A DNA stretch of 64,000 nucleotides from Microbispora rosea (GTDB lineage: Bacteria; Actinomycetota; Actinomycetes; Streptosporangiales; Streptosporangiaceae). The DNA lies in NCBI RefSeq assembly GCF_900156315.1, contig NZ_FTNI01000023.1, positions 62,001-126,000 on the forward strand, given 5' to 3'. Every line of letters begins with the position of its first letter. Positions within the stretch are counted from its first letter, which is position 1. Under the pieces are notes generated by a model. That model saw only the letters and a list, made by a program, of their open reading frames with translations. It had not been told where the DNA came from and did no database searches. Positions 17,381 through 25,555 of this stretch are shown here, in pieces. A program made the position numbers and the translations under genes.

Positions 17381-18103
17381 TCAGGCGCCGCTGGGTGGTG
17401 TCCGCATGACGTAGCCGACGCCGCGCAGCGTGTGGATGAGCCGGGGGTGACGCCGGGAGTGGGCGTTGTCGAGCTTGCGGCGCAACACCGAGACGTACGA
17501 CTCGACGATCCCGGCGTCGCCGCGGAAGTCGTAGTCCCACACGTGGTCGAGGATCTGGGCCTTGGACAGCACCCGGCCGGCGTTGCACATGAAATAACGC
17601 AGCAGCTTGAACTCCGTCGGCGACAGGGGTACGGCCCGGCCGCCGCGCCAGACCTCGTGGGACTCCTCGTCCAGTTCGATGTCGGCGAAGGTCAGCCGCG
17701 GCGGGGTGATCATCGGGTCTCCGGCGGTGCGGCGCAGCACGGCCCGGATCCGGGCGACGACCTCCTCGAGGCTGAACGGCTTGGTCACGTAGTCGTCGCC
17801 GCCGAGCGTCAGGCCCCGGATCTTGTCCTCGGTGGCGTCCCGCGCGGTGAGGAAGACCACAGGGGTGAGGGTTCCACCGCTGCGCAGCCTGCGCAGGATG
17901 TCGAACCCGTCCATGTCGGGCAGCATGACGTCGAGCACGATCAGGTCCGGCCGGTGCCGCTGAGCCGCGGCCACCGCTTCGCCGCCGTTGGATGCGGTGT
18001 GGACCTCGAATCCGGCATACCGCAGGCTGGCCGCGAGCAGCTCGAGGATGTTCGGCTCGTCCTCGACGATCAGCAGCCGGGCTTCGGGAGATTCAACGAC
18101 CAT
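17381..18103 (-). CDS. OmpR/PhoB-family response regulator, second two-component system
   Basis: 240 aa. Receiver with IVEDEPN, phospho-Asp in DVMLPDMDG and KPFSLEEVV; winged-helix output domain with LSPTEFKLLRYFM and HPRLIHTLRGVGY. Starts 18 bp after the stop of lhgO and may be transcribed from within the 3' end of that gene: TAGAGT lies 9 bases before the ATG. The kinase follows immediately. Confidence 0.93.
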   Translation of the reverse strand: MVVESPEARLLIVEDEPNILELLAASLRYAGFEVHTASNGGEAVAAAQRHRPDLIVLDVMLPDMDGFDILRRLRSGGTLTPVVFLTARDATEDKIRGLTLGGDDYVTKPFSLEEVVARIRAVLRRTAGDPMITPPRLTFADIELDEESHEVWRGGRAVPLSPTEFKLLRYFMCNAGRVLSKAQILDHVWDYDFRGDAGIVESYVSVLRRKLDNAHSRRHPRLIHTLRGVGYVMRTPPSGA

Positions 18104-18121
18104 GGCGGCAGCACTCTAGAC

Positions 18122-19306
18122 CTAGAAAGTTAAGGGAACCGTTAAAGCGATGTGCCGCGCGATCGCCAGGCTGCTCGTCGCCGCAGGCGAGGGCGCGTTC
18201 CGCACCAGCACGATCCGCCCGCGGACGTCGATGACGAAGTCGTCGAGCAGCCTGCCGTCCCGCGCCACGGCCTGGGCCCGCACGCCGCCCTGGGCGCGTA
18301 CGAGGTCGGCCGGGGCCAGCTCGGGCACATACCGCCGGGCGGCGGCCACGAAGGCCCGCTTGACCAGCGAGCCGTAGACCTCACGCAGGCCGGTGCGCCA
18401 GTGCTCGGCCGCCATGCGCCGGGCGCCCGGCCAGGCGACGATCCGCCGCAGGTCGCGCAGCGACGCCGACCGCCAGGAGTAGCCCTCCAGGGCGAGCGCG
18501 GGCACGGCGTTGGGCCCGACCAGCACCTCCCCGTCGATCCTGCGGGTCAGGTGAACGCCGAGGAAGGGGTAGCGGGGGTCGGGCACGGGATAGATGAGCC
18601 CTTTCACCAGGCCGCGTGCCGGGCCGGCGAGCCGGTAGTACTCACCGCGGAACGGGACGATCCGCACGTCGCCCCCGGCTCGCGCCAGGTCCGCCACGTG
18701 GTCGGTGCCGAGGCCGGCGCAGGAGACCAGCCGGTCGAAGGTGAGCCTCTCCGGCCCGGCCGCCACCGCCACGCCGTCGGTGGTCTGCCTGATCGCGCGC
18801 ACGGGACGCGAGAGCCGTACGGACCCGCCGGCCTCGGCCAGGTCGGCGGCGAGGCGGCGCGCGACGGCGGAGAAGTCGGTGATCGCGGTGTGCGGTGAGT
18901 GGACGGCGGCGACCCCGACCGCGTGCGGCTCCACCTCCCGCAGGCCGATCGCGTCGAGCTCGGCGATGCCGGGCACGCCGTTCTCCCTGGCCCGCTCGGC
19001 GATGCGGCGCAGTCCGGGCAGTTCGGCCCGGGTGGAGGCCACGACGAGCTTGCCCGCCTCGTCGTACGGCAGGCCGTGCTCGGCGCAGTACTCGCGCAGC
19101 ATGGCGGCGCCCTCCCGGCACAGGGTCGCCTTGAGCGAGCCGGGCTGGTAGTAGATCCCGGCGTGCACGACCCCGCTGTTGTGCCCGGTCTGGTGGGCGG
19201 CGATCCGGGACTCCTTCTCCAGGACGGTCACCTCGGCACCCGCCCGCGCCATCTGCCGGGCCACGGCCAGACCGAGGATCCCGGCGCCGACGATCCCGAT
19301 CCTCAT
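18122..19306 (-). CDS. lhgO: L-2-hydroxyglutarate oxidase family FAD enzyme
   Basis: 394-aa FAD-dependent oxidoreductase of the DAO fold. N-terminal dinucleotide motif GIVGAGILGLA (residues 4-14), then HQTGHNSGVVHAGIYY, the hallmark of the LhgO/L2HGDH group, and a conserved C-terminus QGGVRAQAVARDGRLLDDF. Oxidises L-2-hydroxyglutarate, a side product of 2-oxoglutarate metabolism, to 2-oxoglutarate, passing electrons to the membrane or oxygen. Monocistronic or followed by the two-component genes. Divergent from the small gene at 19395. Confidence 0.9.
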   Translation of the reverse strand: MRIGIVGAGILGLAVARQMARAGAEVTVLEKESRIAAHQTGHNSGVVHAGIYYQPGSLKATLCREGAAMLREYCAEHGLPYDEAGKLVVASTRAELPGLRRIAERARENGVPGIAELDAIGLREVEPHAVGVAAVHSPHTAITDFSAVARRLAADLAEAGGSVRLSRPVRAIRQTTDGVAVAAGPERLTFDRLVSCAGLGTDHVADLARAGGDVRIVPFRGEYYRLAGPARGLVKGLIYPVPDPRYPFLGVHLTRRIDGEVLVGPNAVPALALEGYSWRSASLRDLRRIVAWPGARRMAAEHWRTGLREVYGSLVKRAFVAAARRYVPELAPADLVRAQGGVRAQAVARDGRLLDDFVIDVRGRIVLVRNAPSPAATSSLAIARHIALTVPLTF

Positions 19307-19394
19307 GTCCGCGTGGTTGTCGACAGCATGCCGGACATTGTCTCAGCCGGAGCCGCTCCACGGTGATCGAACCTGTGTTCGGTACGATGGCGGC

Positions 19395-19769
19395 GTGTAC
19401 GTGCCACCCGGCTGGCCACCGGAGGTGCGCCCTCCTGGCAGCCCCGACTGGGAGGTCTCGGCCGTGTCGTGGCTGCTCGACGCGGTGCCCCCCGACTACC
19501 GCGCGTACGGCGTGCTGCGCCGGCACCCGCTCGCGCTCGCCCGGATGGCCCGCCAGCAGGTGGCGGCCTCGATCCAGGCGGCCAGGGAGGGATACCGGGG
19601 GGCGGCGGTGGACCTGAAGGAGCATCTGCCCCCGCACGCGATCGAGGCCGTCCTGGACGCCTACCGCCAGGAAGGCCCCCGGCTCGTACGGCTGGCCGAG
19701 TCGGTCGCGCTCGTGGAACGGGCCCTGCGCGGCGAGCACTTCCTCCCTCGCCTGCGACCACGCTCTTAA
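19395..19769 (+). CDS. Conserved actinobacterial hypothetical protein, 124 aa
   Basis: GTG start, 124 aa: VYVPPGWPPEVRPPGS then WLLDAVPPDYRAYGVLRRHP and a helical C-terminus with ALARMARQQVAASI. I recognise this as a common small actinobacterial protein of unknown function; no catalytic motif is seen. The start is supported by a -10-like TACGAT ending 6 bases before the GTG and no ribosome site, so the mRNA is probably leaderless. Divergent from lhgO. Confidence 0.75.
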   Translation: MYVPPGWPPEVRPPGSPDWEVSAVSWLLDAVPPDYRAYGVLRRHPLALARMARQQVAASIQAAREGYRGAAVDLKEHLPPHAIEAVLDAYRQEGPRLVRLAESVALVERALRGEHFLPRLRPRS

Positions 19770-19820
19770 ATCCGGACATATGGGGCATATCACTCATAAA
19801 GAGGGAATCGGGGGTTAGCC

Positions 19821-20255
19821 ATGACCACAGAGGGACCGACCAAGACCGCCGGCCAGGTCATGCACGAGGGCGCCGAATGCATCGGCGAGCACGAGAGCCT
19901 GCGCAGGGCCGCGGAGATGATGCGGGACATGAGCGTCGGCGCCCTTCCCATCTGCGGGGACGACGACCGGCTCAAGGGCATCATCACCGACCGCGACATC
20001 GTGATCAAGTGCTGCGCCGAAGGCAGGGATCTCGACCAGACCACGGCGAGCGAGCTCGCCCGCGGTCTCGTCTGGGTCGACGCCGGCGCCAGCGTCGAGG
20101 ACGCCCTGGCGAAGATGGAGGAGCACCAGATCAAGCGCATGCCGGTGATCGACAACCATCGCATCGTCGGGATGATCACCGAGGCCGACCTGGCCAAGGA
20201 GCTACCCGACAGCAAGCTCGCGGAGTTCGTGCACCGCATCTACGCGCGGAGCTGA
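19821..20255 (+). CDS. CBS-domain pair protein
   Basis: 144-aa stand-alone protein made of two CBS motifs: residues about 10-65 (VMHEGAECIGEHESLRRAAEMM ... IITDRDI, shown in parts) and 78-135 (LVWVDAGASVEDALAKM ... VGMITEADLAKEL). Such proteins bind adenine nucleotides or related ligands as energy or stress sensors. A GGGGGT ribosome site precedes the ATG. No attached effector domain; target unknown. Confidence 0.9.
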   Translation: MTTEGPTKTAGQVMHEGAECIGEHESLRRAAEMMRDMSVGALPICGDDDRLKGIITDRDIVIKCCAEGRDLDQTTASELARGLVWVDAGASVEDALAKMEEHQIKRMPVIDNHRIVGMITEADLAKELPDSKLAEFVHRIYARS

Positions 20256-20392
20256 CTCTCGCGGCGATCTTCGGGCCGGGTGTCGCCGGGAACGGCGGCC
20301 CGGCCCTCCGCATGCCCCGTTCCCGCGGCGTGGCCGGCGGGCGCCGGGGAGGAGCGCTCGCGCCGGGCCGCGCAAGTTCCGGACCGCCTCCT

Positions 20393-20416
20393 CCACAGTG
20401 GGATCGGGCACTGTGG
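20393..20416. terminator. Hairpin between convergent CBS and NarL-type regulator genes
   Basis: CCACAGTG and CACTGTGG form perfect 8-bp arms around GGATCGGG in the 204-bp convergent gap; the motif GGGATCGGGC then repeats. No U-run follows, so termination is inferred from position. Confidence 0.45.
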
Positions 20417-20459
20417 TGGGATCGGGCGCCCTGGGCCGGCGGGCGCCGGCCGCGCACCG

Positions 20460-21122
20460 CTAGCGACGTCCCGGCGTGACGAGCCCGGACTCGTAGGCGT
20501 GCACGACCAGCTGGGCGCGATCACGAGCGCCCAGCTTGGCGAGCATCCTGCTGACGTGGGTCTTGACGGTGGCGTGGCTGATCGTCAGGTGGCCGGCGAT
20601 CTCCTCGTTGGACATCCCCGTCGCCACCAGCGACAGGACCTCGCGCTCCCGGTCGGTCAGCCGGTCGAGGCCGGGTCCCGGCACGGGCCTGGGCGGGGTG
20701 GAGACGTACTCCTCGATCAGCCGCCTGGTGACCGAGGGGGACAACAGCGCCTCGCCGCCGGCCGCCACCCGCACCGACTGCAGCAGGTCGGCCGGTTCGA
20801 TGTCCTTGACCAGGAATCCGCTGGCCCCGGCACGCAGGGCGGCGAAGACGTACTCGTCGAGGGCGTAGTTGGTGAGGATGACCACGCGCACCGAGTCGAG
20901 CTCCGGGTCGGCGCCGATTCTCCTCGTGGCCTGGATGCCGTCCAGCAGCGGCATCCGTACGTCCAGCAACGCCACGTCTGGGCGCAGGGCACGGCACAAC
21001 TCGACGGCCTCGCCGCCGTTGCCGGCTTCCGCGACGACCGTGACGTCCCCGGCCATCTCCAGCAGTGCGCGGAAACCGGCGCGGATCAGTGGCTGGTCGT
21101 CGGCCAGCAGCACCCGGATCAC
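20460..21122 (-). CDS. NarL/LuxR-family response regulator
   Basis: 220 aa. Receiver domain with LLADDQPL and phospho-Asp in LLDVRMPLLDG; C-terminal LuxR helix-turn-helix LTDREREVLSLVATGMSNEE. GTG at 21122 overlaps the kinase stop (GTGA), so the longer open frame upstream is not the start. Partner of the adjacent kinase. The target is unknown; the divergent oxidase operon at 22.4 kb is a candidate. Confidence 0.93.
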   Translation of the reverse strand: MIRVLLADDQPLIRAGFRALLEMAGDVTVVAEAGNGGEAVELCRALRPDVALLDVRMPLLDGIQATRRIGADPELDSVRVVILTNYALDEYVFAALRAGASGFLVKDIEPADLLQSVRVAAGGEALLSPSVTRRLIEEYVSTPPRPVPGPGLDRLTDREREVLSLVATGMSNEEIAGHLTISHATVKTHVSRMLAKLGARDRAQLVVHAYESGLVTPGRR

Positions 21123-22249
21123 GGCGCGGCCGCCGTCGGCAGTTCGGCCCGTACGGCGAAGCCTCCCCCCGGTCGCGGCCCGGCTGTGAGCGAGCCGCCG
21201 AGAGCGACCGCGCGCTCGCGCATTCCGATCAGCCCCATCCCGTTCTCCGCTGTCCCTGTCGTGGTCTGTCCGTTGTCCTCGACGCTCAGCTTGAGCATCT
21301 GAGTCGCGTACTCGATCGTCACGGTGACGGAGGCGGCCCCGGCGTGCCGCAGCACGTTGGTGAACGCCTCCTGCACGATGCGGTAGGCGGCCCGGTCGAC
21401 CTCCGGGGGCACCTCCCCGCGCGTGCCGATGGTCAGCGTCGTGACCGGCAGCCCTGCCGCTTCGGCCCGGTCCACCAGCCGGGGCAGCCTGGCCAGCCCC
21501 ACCTCCGAGCCGTCGGGATCGGCCTGGCGCAGGACGCCCAGCGTGGCGCGCAGCTCGTGCATCGCCTCCTTGCCGGAATCCTTGACCGCGAGCAGCGCCT
21601 GACGGGTCAGGGCCGGATCCCGCTCCAAAGTCTGTAAGGCGACGGAGGTCTGGACGTTGATGACGGAGATGGTGTGTGTGAGCGTGTCGTGGAGCTCTTG
21701 GGCGATCCACAGGCGCTCCTCTCCCGCCCTGCGCAGCGCGGCCTCCTCCTTGGTGAGTTCGGCCTGGATCGCCCGTTGCTCGACCTCTCCGAGGTAGGCG
21801 CGCCGGTTCTTGGTCACCTCGCCGAGCACCACCATCGCGACCAGCCAGCCGCTGAGCAGACTGAGGCCACCGGGTTCGGGGTCGGTGTCGGCCAGGGCGA
21901 CCGGAACGGCGATGCCGGAAGCCAGTGCCGCGGCAAGACCGATCGCCAGGCGGCGCCGCCCCAGAGTGGCCGCCGTGTAGGTCGCGATCAGGGCGGGCCC
22001 GGCGGCGAAGATGCCCGGGTAACGCGCGCCGTAGTAGGCGACGGCGCACCCCACCGCGACCACGCCGACCGGCACGGGAGCGGCACGCCGCCAGGCGAGC
22101 ACCAGAGACGACACAACGATCAGCGCCAGGCCGGGCGCGTCCAGTGGCCCCTCCGTCAGGCCCGAGCTGGACAACCCGCCATAGGTGCCCGCGACGCCGA
22201 GCGTGAGCATGGCCACCGTGATCAGCGCATCGGTCTTCCAGGGGTGCAC
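21119..22249 (-). CDS. NarL-type sensor histidine kinase (HisKA_3)
   Basis: About 376 aa. Four to five N-terminal TM helices without a sizeable extracytoplasmic domain, a coiled-coil linker, then the HisKA_3 box with phospho-His in IAQELHDTLTHTISVI and a HATPase domain (YRIVQEAFTNVLRHAG, GLIGMRERA). GTG 22249 is chosen because TAGCGT lies 7 bases upstream, the leaderless spacing seen elsewhere here; GTG 22258 would add three residues. Probably senses a membrane or cytoplasmic signal. Confidence 0.9.
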   Translation of the reverse strand: MHPWKTDALITVAMLTLGVAGTYGGLSSSGLTEGPLDAPGLALIVVSSLVLAWRRAAPVPVGVVAVGCAVAYYGARYPGIFAAGPALIATYTAATLGRRRLAIGLAAALASGIAVPVALADTDPEPGGLSLLSGWLVAMVVLGEVTKNRRAYLGEVEQRAIQAELTKEEAALRRAGEERLWIAQELHDTLTHTISVINVQTSVALQTLERDPALTRQALLAVKDSGKEAMHELRATLGVLRQADPDGSEVGLARLPRLVDRAEAAGLPVTTLTIGTRGEVPPEVDRAAYRIVQEAFTNVLRHAGAASVTVTIEYATQMLKLSVEDNGQTTTGTAENGMGLIGMRERAVALGGSLTAGPRPGGGFAVRAELPTAAAP

Positions 22250-22425
22250 GCCTGTCACGCTAAGCCACGACGCAGGCCGGGCCCACCCGCCTGCGGATGA
22301 CCCGGCGCCTGCATCCCTGGTCGTACTCGTGCTCCGCGTGGCCGTGCCCTACACCCTGGGATGTACGGCGGAGCGCCGACCCCAGTCTGACGATCTTCCG
22401 CTCGATGCGCAGCAGCATGCCGGGC

Positions 22426-22833
22426 ATGAGCGTCTCACCTGTTCCGCCGCGGGCCGACCCCGGCCGTGCGCCCGGCTGGATCGTCCGGCCGCTGCGGTCG
22501 GCCGCCGTGCTGCACCTGTTCGGCGTGCTCGCACAAGCCGTCCTTGCCGGACTGTTCGTCACCGGTGACGTGGACATGCTCGCCTGGCATCGCACCAACG
22601 CCGGATTCACGCATGTCACGCTCTACCTCCAGCTGCTGGCCTCGATCCTGCTGTGGCGACCGGCGCGCGGACCGGCGTGGCCCGCCCTGGCCGCGGCCGG
22701 GCTCGTGGCCGCCGAAACCCTTCAGGTCGTGGCCGGGCAGGAGCGCGTCCTGGCAGTGCACTTCCCGCTCGGCATGGCCGTTTTCGGCGCCACGACCATA
22801 CTGACCGTCCTGGTCTGGCGGGTGACGCGATGA
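22426..22833 (+). CDS. Four-TM membrane protein coupled to the multicopper oxidase
   Basis: About 135 aa starting MSVSPVPPRA at ATG 22426; the longer frame to 22297 is non-hydrophobic and unlikely. Four predicted helices: AVLHLFGVLAQAVLAGLFV, LYLQLLASILLW, ALAAAGLVAAETLQVV and GMAVFGATTILTVLVW, with a His in helix 1 and an exposed WHRTNAGFTH loop. Its stop overlaps the oxidase start by 4 bp (ATGA), so the two are made together. May assist copper delivery, electron transfer or anchoring of the oxidase (inference). Confidence 0.65.
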   Translation: MSVSPVPPRADPGRAPGWIVRPLRSAAVLHLFGVLAQAVLAGLFVTGDVDMLAWHRTNAGFTHVTLYLQLLASILLWRPARGPAWPALAAAGLVAAETLQVVAGQERVLAVHFPLGMAVFGATTILTVLVWRVTR

Positions 22834-24350
22834 TCTCCCGTCGCGGTTTCCTCGGGCTGCTCGGCGGGGCCGGCCTCACCGTCGCCGGCTGCGGCGCCCT
22901 GGCACCCGAGGTGGCCGGTGAGAGCCTGACGAGCGCGTTGCCGTTGCCCGCCCGGTTCACCGTGCCGCTCCCGATCCCCGCGACCGCCGTTCCCGTACGG
23001 CCCGGCCATTACGAGGTCGTCCAGCGCGCGGCCAAGGTGGAGATCATCCCCGGCACCACGACCGAGATCTGGGGCTACGACGGCACGTTCCCCGGGCCGA
23101 CCTTCCACCTGGACTCCGGCGGCCGCACCGTCATCCGGGTCCGCAACGAGCTGCCCGTGCCCACCTCGACGCACCTGCACGGAGGAGTCACCCCGTCCCA
23201 GTCCGACGGCTACCCCACGGACGTGGTGATCGCCGAGGGACGGGGATTCCGCCCGCCCCAGGGCGATCACTCTCACGACGACCTGTCGCAGTGGACCTTG
23301 CACGAGGCGGCCAGGGACTACGTGTATCCGCTGGAGCAGCGTGCCGCCACACTCTGGTACCACGACCATCGGATGGACTTCACCGCGCCGCAGGTGTGGC
23401 GTGGCCTGGCCGGTTTTCTCGTGGTTCGCGACGACGAGGACGACGCGCTGCCGTTGCCGAAGGGTGAGCGGGACATCCCTCTGATGATCTGTGACAGGGC
23501 GTTCGAGGAGGACGGCTCCTTCCGCTATCCGTCCCTCGATCCGACCCTGCTGATGCGCCCGGGGGTGGACGACGCCTTCATGGCGGGAGTCGAGGGCGAT
23601 GTCATCCTGGTCAACGGCGCGCCCTGGCCTTTCCTCGAGGTCGACGCGGTCCGATATCGCCTGCGACTGCTCAATGCCTCGAACGCACGCCGTTTCCGGC
23701 TGCGGTTGACTCCCGGCGGCCGGTTCGTGCAGGTCGGCAGCGATCAGGGGCTGCTTACCGCTCCCCTGGCGCACGACGCGATCACCATCTCCCCGGGAGA
23801 ACGCTTCGATGTCATCGTGGACTTCTCCGGCCGTCCCGCCGGCACCGAGGTGACCATGGTCAACACCTTGGGCGCGGGCGCCGCACGCGATGTCATGCGG
23901 TTCCGTGTGCGGCGCGGAGCCGCCGACGACAGCGTGATCCCGAAGCGGCTGTCACCGGCCGGGCCGGTCCCCACGGCGGTCGCCACCCGCGTCTTCGACT
24001 TCCGCCGTACGGGTCAGAGGGGCGGCGGGTCCTGGACGATCAACGGACGGCGCTTCCGGCCGGGGCGGCCACTGGCCACCCCTCGTCTGGACACCAGCGA
24101 GATCTGGAGGTTCACCAGCGACTTCCATCACCCTGTGCACGTCCACCTGGCTCGATTCCGGGTGCTCTCACGGAACGGCGGGCCGGCGGCGGCGACCGAC
24201 GCCGGCTGGAAGGACACGGTGGACGTGCGGCCCTACGAGGTCGTCGACGTCCTGGTCCGTTTCGAGGGCTACCGGGGGCGCTACATGCTGCACTGCCACA
24301 ACCTGGAGCACGAGGACATGGCGATGATGGCCGATTTCGAGGTCGTCTGA
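22830..24350 (+). CDS. Tat-exported multicopper oxidase lipoprotein
   Basis: 506 aa. N-terminus SRRGFLGLLGGAGLTVAGC combines a twin-arginine motif with a lipobox, so it is folded with copper before export and then lipid-anchored. Copper ligands in order: HLHGG (about residue 115), WYHDHRMD (about 178), HPVHVHLARF (about 434) and HCHNLEHEDMAMM (about 489), the complete type 1 and trinuclear set. Closest in layout to CotA/bilirubin-oxidase-like enzymes, oxidising phenolics, bilirubin or metal ions with O2. Coupled to the 4-TM gene upstream. Confidence 0.93.
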   Translation: MISRRGFLGLLGGAGLTVAGCGALAPEVAGESLTSALPLPARFTVPLPIPATAVPVRPGHYEVVQRAAKVEIIPGTTTEIWGYDGTFPGPTFHLDSGGRTVIRVRNELPVPTSTHLHGGVTPSQSDGYPTDVVIAEGRGFRPPQGDHSHDDLSQWTLHEAARDYVYPLEQRAATLWYHDHRMDFTAPQVWRGLAGFLVVRDDEDDALPLPKGERDIPLMICDRAFEEDGSFRYPSLDPTLLMRPGVDDAFMAGVEGDVILVNGAPWPFLEVDAVRYRLRLLNASNARRFRLRLTPGGRFVQVGSDQGLLTAPLAHDAITISPGERFDVIVDFSGRPAGTEVTMVNTLGAGAARDVMRFRVRRGAADDSVIPKRLSPAGPVPTAVATRVFDFRRTGQRGGGSWTINGRRFRPGRPLATPRLDTSEIWRFTSDFHHPVHVHLARFRVLSRNGGPAAATDAGWKDTVDVRPYEVVDVLVRFEGYRGRYMLHCHNLEHEDMAMMADFEVV

Positions 24351-24378
24351 CGGTCCTCGGCGGCCGCGGTGAAGGCCT

Positions 24379-25461
24379 TCAGCGGCCCGTGCGGTAGGCG
24401 ACGAACGCGATGATCCCGATCGCCCCGACAGCGACCGCCAGCCATAACACCGGCATCGGCACGGCGAGGACTCCGTCCCCGGCGGCCGCCCCGCTCGTCG
24501 CCTTGACCGCCCTCGGCCGGGCGGAGGCCCGGGCCGGCGTGGGCGACGGAGCCGGCCGGGCGGCGGCGGGCAGCGGCACCCGGTAGACCGGGCTGTCCTT
24601 CCCCTCGCTCCCGGTGAGCAGGGCCGTGCCGTCCCGCGTGTACGCGATCGACTCGGCCTGGCGCAGCGGCGGCATCGTCACATGCGCGATCAGCGTGCCG
24701 GGCGAGCGGTAGACGGACGCCGAGAAGTACGTGCGGATGACGAAGCTCGACCCGTCGGGCGCGTACGCCGCGTCGGTGGCCATGAGGGGGGCGGACCCCA
24801 CCCGGCGCAGGACGTTCACCTTGTCGGTGCGCAGCTTCGCGGGAGCGGCGTAGACGCCCCCGGAGAACTCCTTGCTGACGACGTACAGCCGGCCCGCACG
24901 GGGATCGACCATCACCCCCTCGGCGTTGCGGGGGCCGTCGGCGTAGCGGAAGCGATACCGGACGGCCCGCAGCGTGGCGTCCTCCATCGTCCTGGGCTCG
25001 ACGACCTTGTAGACCGACACGTCCGGCCAGGCGCCGTCCATGTTGTCCCCGATGTCGGCGATCCACAGCACGCCGCGCCCGGTCGCGCGGTCGGTGGAGG
25101 CCGCGATGCCCTCCCAGTCCCTGGCCTCGGCGTTGCCGATCGTGAAGGTCGCCCGGGTGCGGCCGTCCGGGCCGACGGCGTAGATCTGGGGTCCGTTGCC
25201 GCTGTCGTTGTGCGTGTAGACGATGCCCTTGTGGGTGGGCGAGACGGCGAGGCCGCTCGACTCGCCGACACGCTCGTCCCTGATCCGGAACAGCAGCCGC
25301 TCCCGGTCGTCCGCCCAGGCCGCCGTCGTGGTCGTCGCCGTGGCCGCCCGGGCCGCTGTCGTCGTCGCCGGGAGCACCGTGCCGGTGCCCGCGACCGCGA
25401 GGAGAGCCAGGGCGGCCCGCGGAATCCTGCTCATCCGCGTTCGCCCCGTCATGCTCCCCAT
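24379..25461 (-). CDS. Secreted beta-propeller-like protein with C-terminal membrane anchor
   Basis: 360 aa: Sec signal peptide (IPRAALALLAVAGTGTVLPA), a repetitive beta-rich body with propeller-type phrases (GLAVSPTHKGIVYTHNDSG, DWEGIAAS, LWIADIGDN, NAEGVMVDP, ESIAYTRDG), a Pro/Ala linker and one C-terminal TM (VLWLAVAVGAIGIIAFVAY). It would be held at the outer face of the membrane. ATG 25461 has AATGAT 6 bases upstream, fitting a leaderless mRNA; ATGs at 25452 and 25434 are alternatives. No catalytic residues recognised; function unknown. Convergent with the oxidase. Confidence 0.75.
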   Translation of the reverse strand: MGSMTGRTRMSRIPRAALALLAVAGTGTVLPATTTAARAATATTTTAAWADDRERLLFRIRDERVGESSGLAVSPTHKGIVYTHNDSGNGPQIYAVGPDGRTRATFTIGNAEARDWEGIAASTDRATGRGVLWIADIGDNMDGAWPDVSVYKVVEPRTMEDATLRAVRYRFRYADGPRNAEGVMVDPRAGRLYVVSKEFSGGVYAAPAKLRTDKVNVLRRVGSAPLMATDAAYAPDGSSFVIRTYFSASVYRSPGTLIAHVTMPPLRQAESIAYTRDGTALLTGSEGKDSPVYRVPLPAAARPAPSPTPARASARPRAVKATSGAAAGDGVLAVPMPVLWLAVAVGAIGIIAFVAYRTGR

Positions 25462-25555
25462 GCGGCCATCATTCCCGATGCCCGTCCCGCGTGCGGTGGG
25501 GCGACATGCCCCGGCCGTCCCGGAATCGGTCAGGAGCGGGTATGCGGGCGGCCTG

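Noticed and set aside
15896-18133. A 745-codon plus-strand open frame
   Set aside because: Antisense to the second two-component system; low-complexity Arg/Gly/Asp-rich translation.
18129-18146. GTTAAG-N6-GTTAAA direct repeat at the end of lhgO
   Set aside because: Could be an OmpR-type box, but spacing is 12 rather than 11 bp and it lies in coding sequence; too weak to list.
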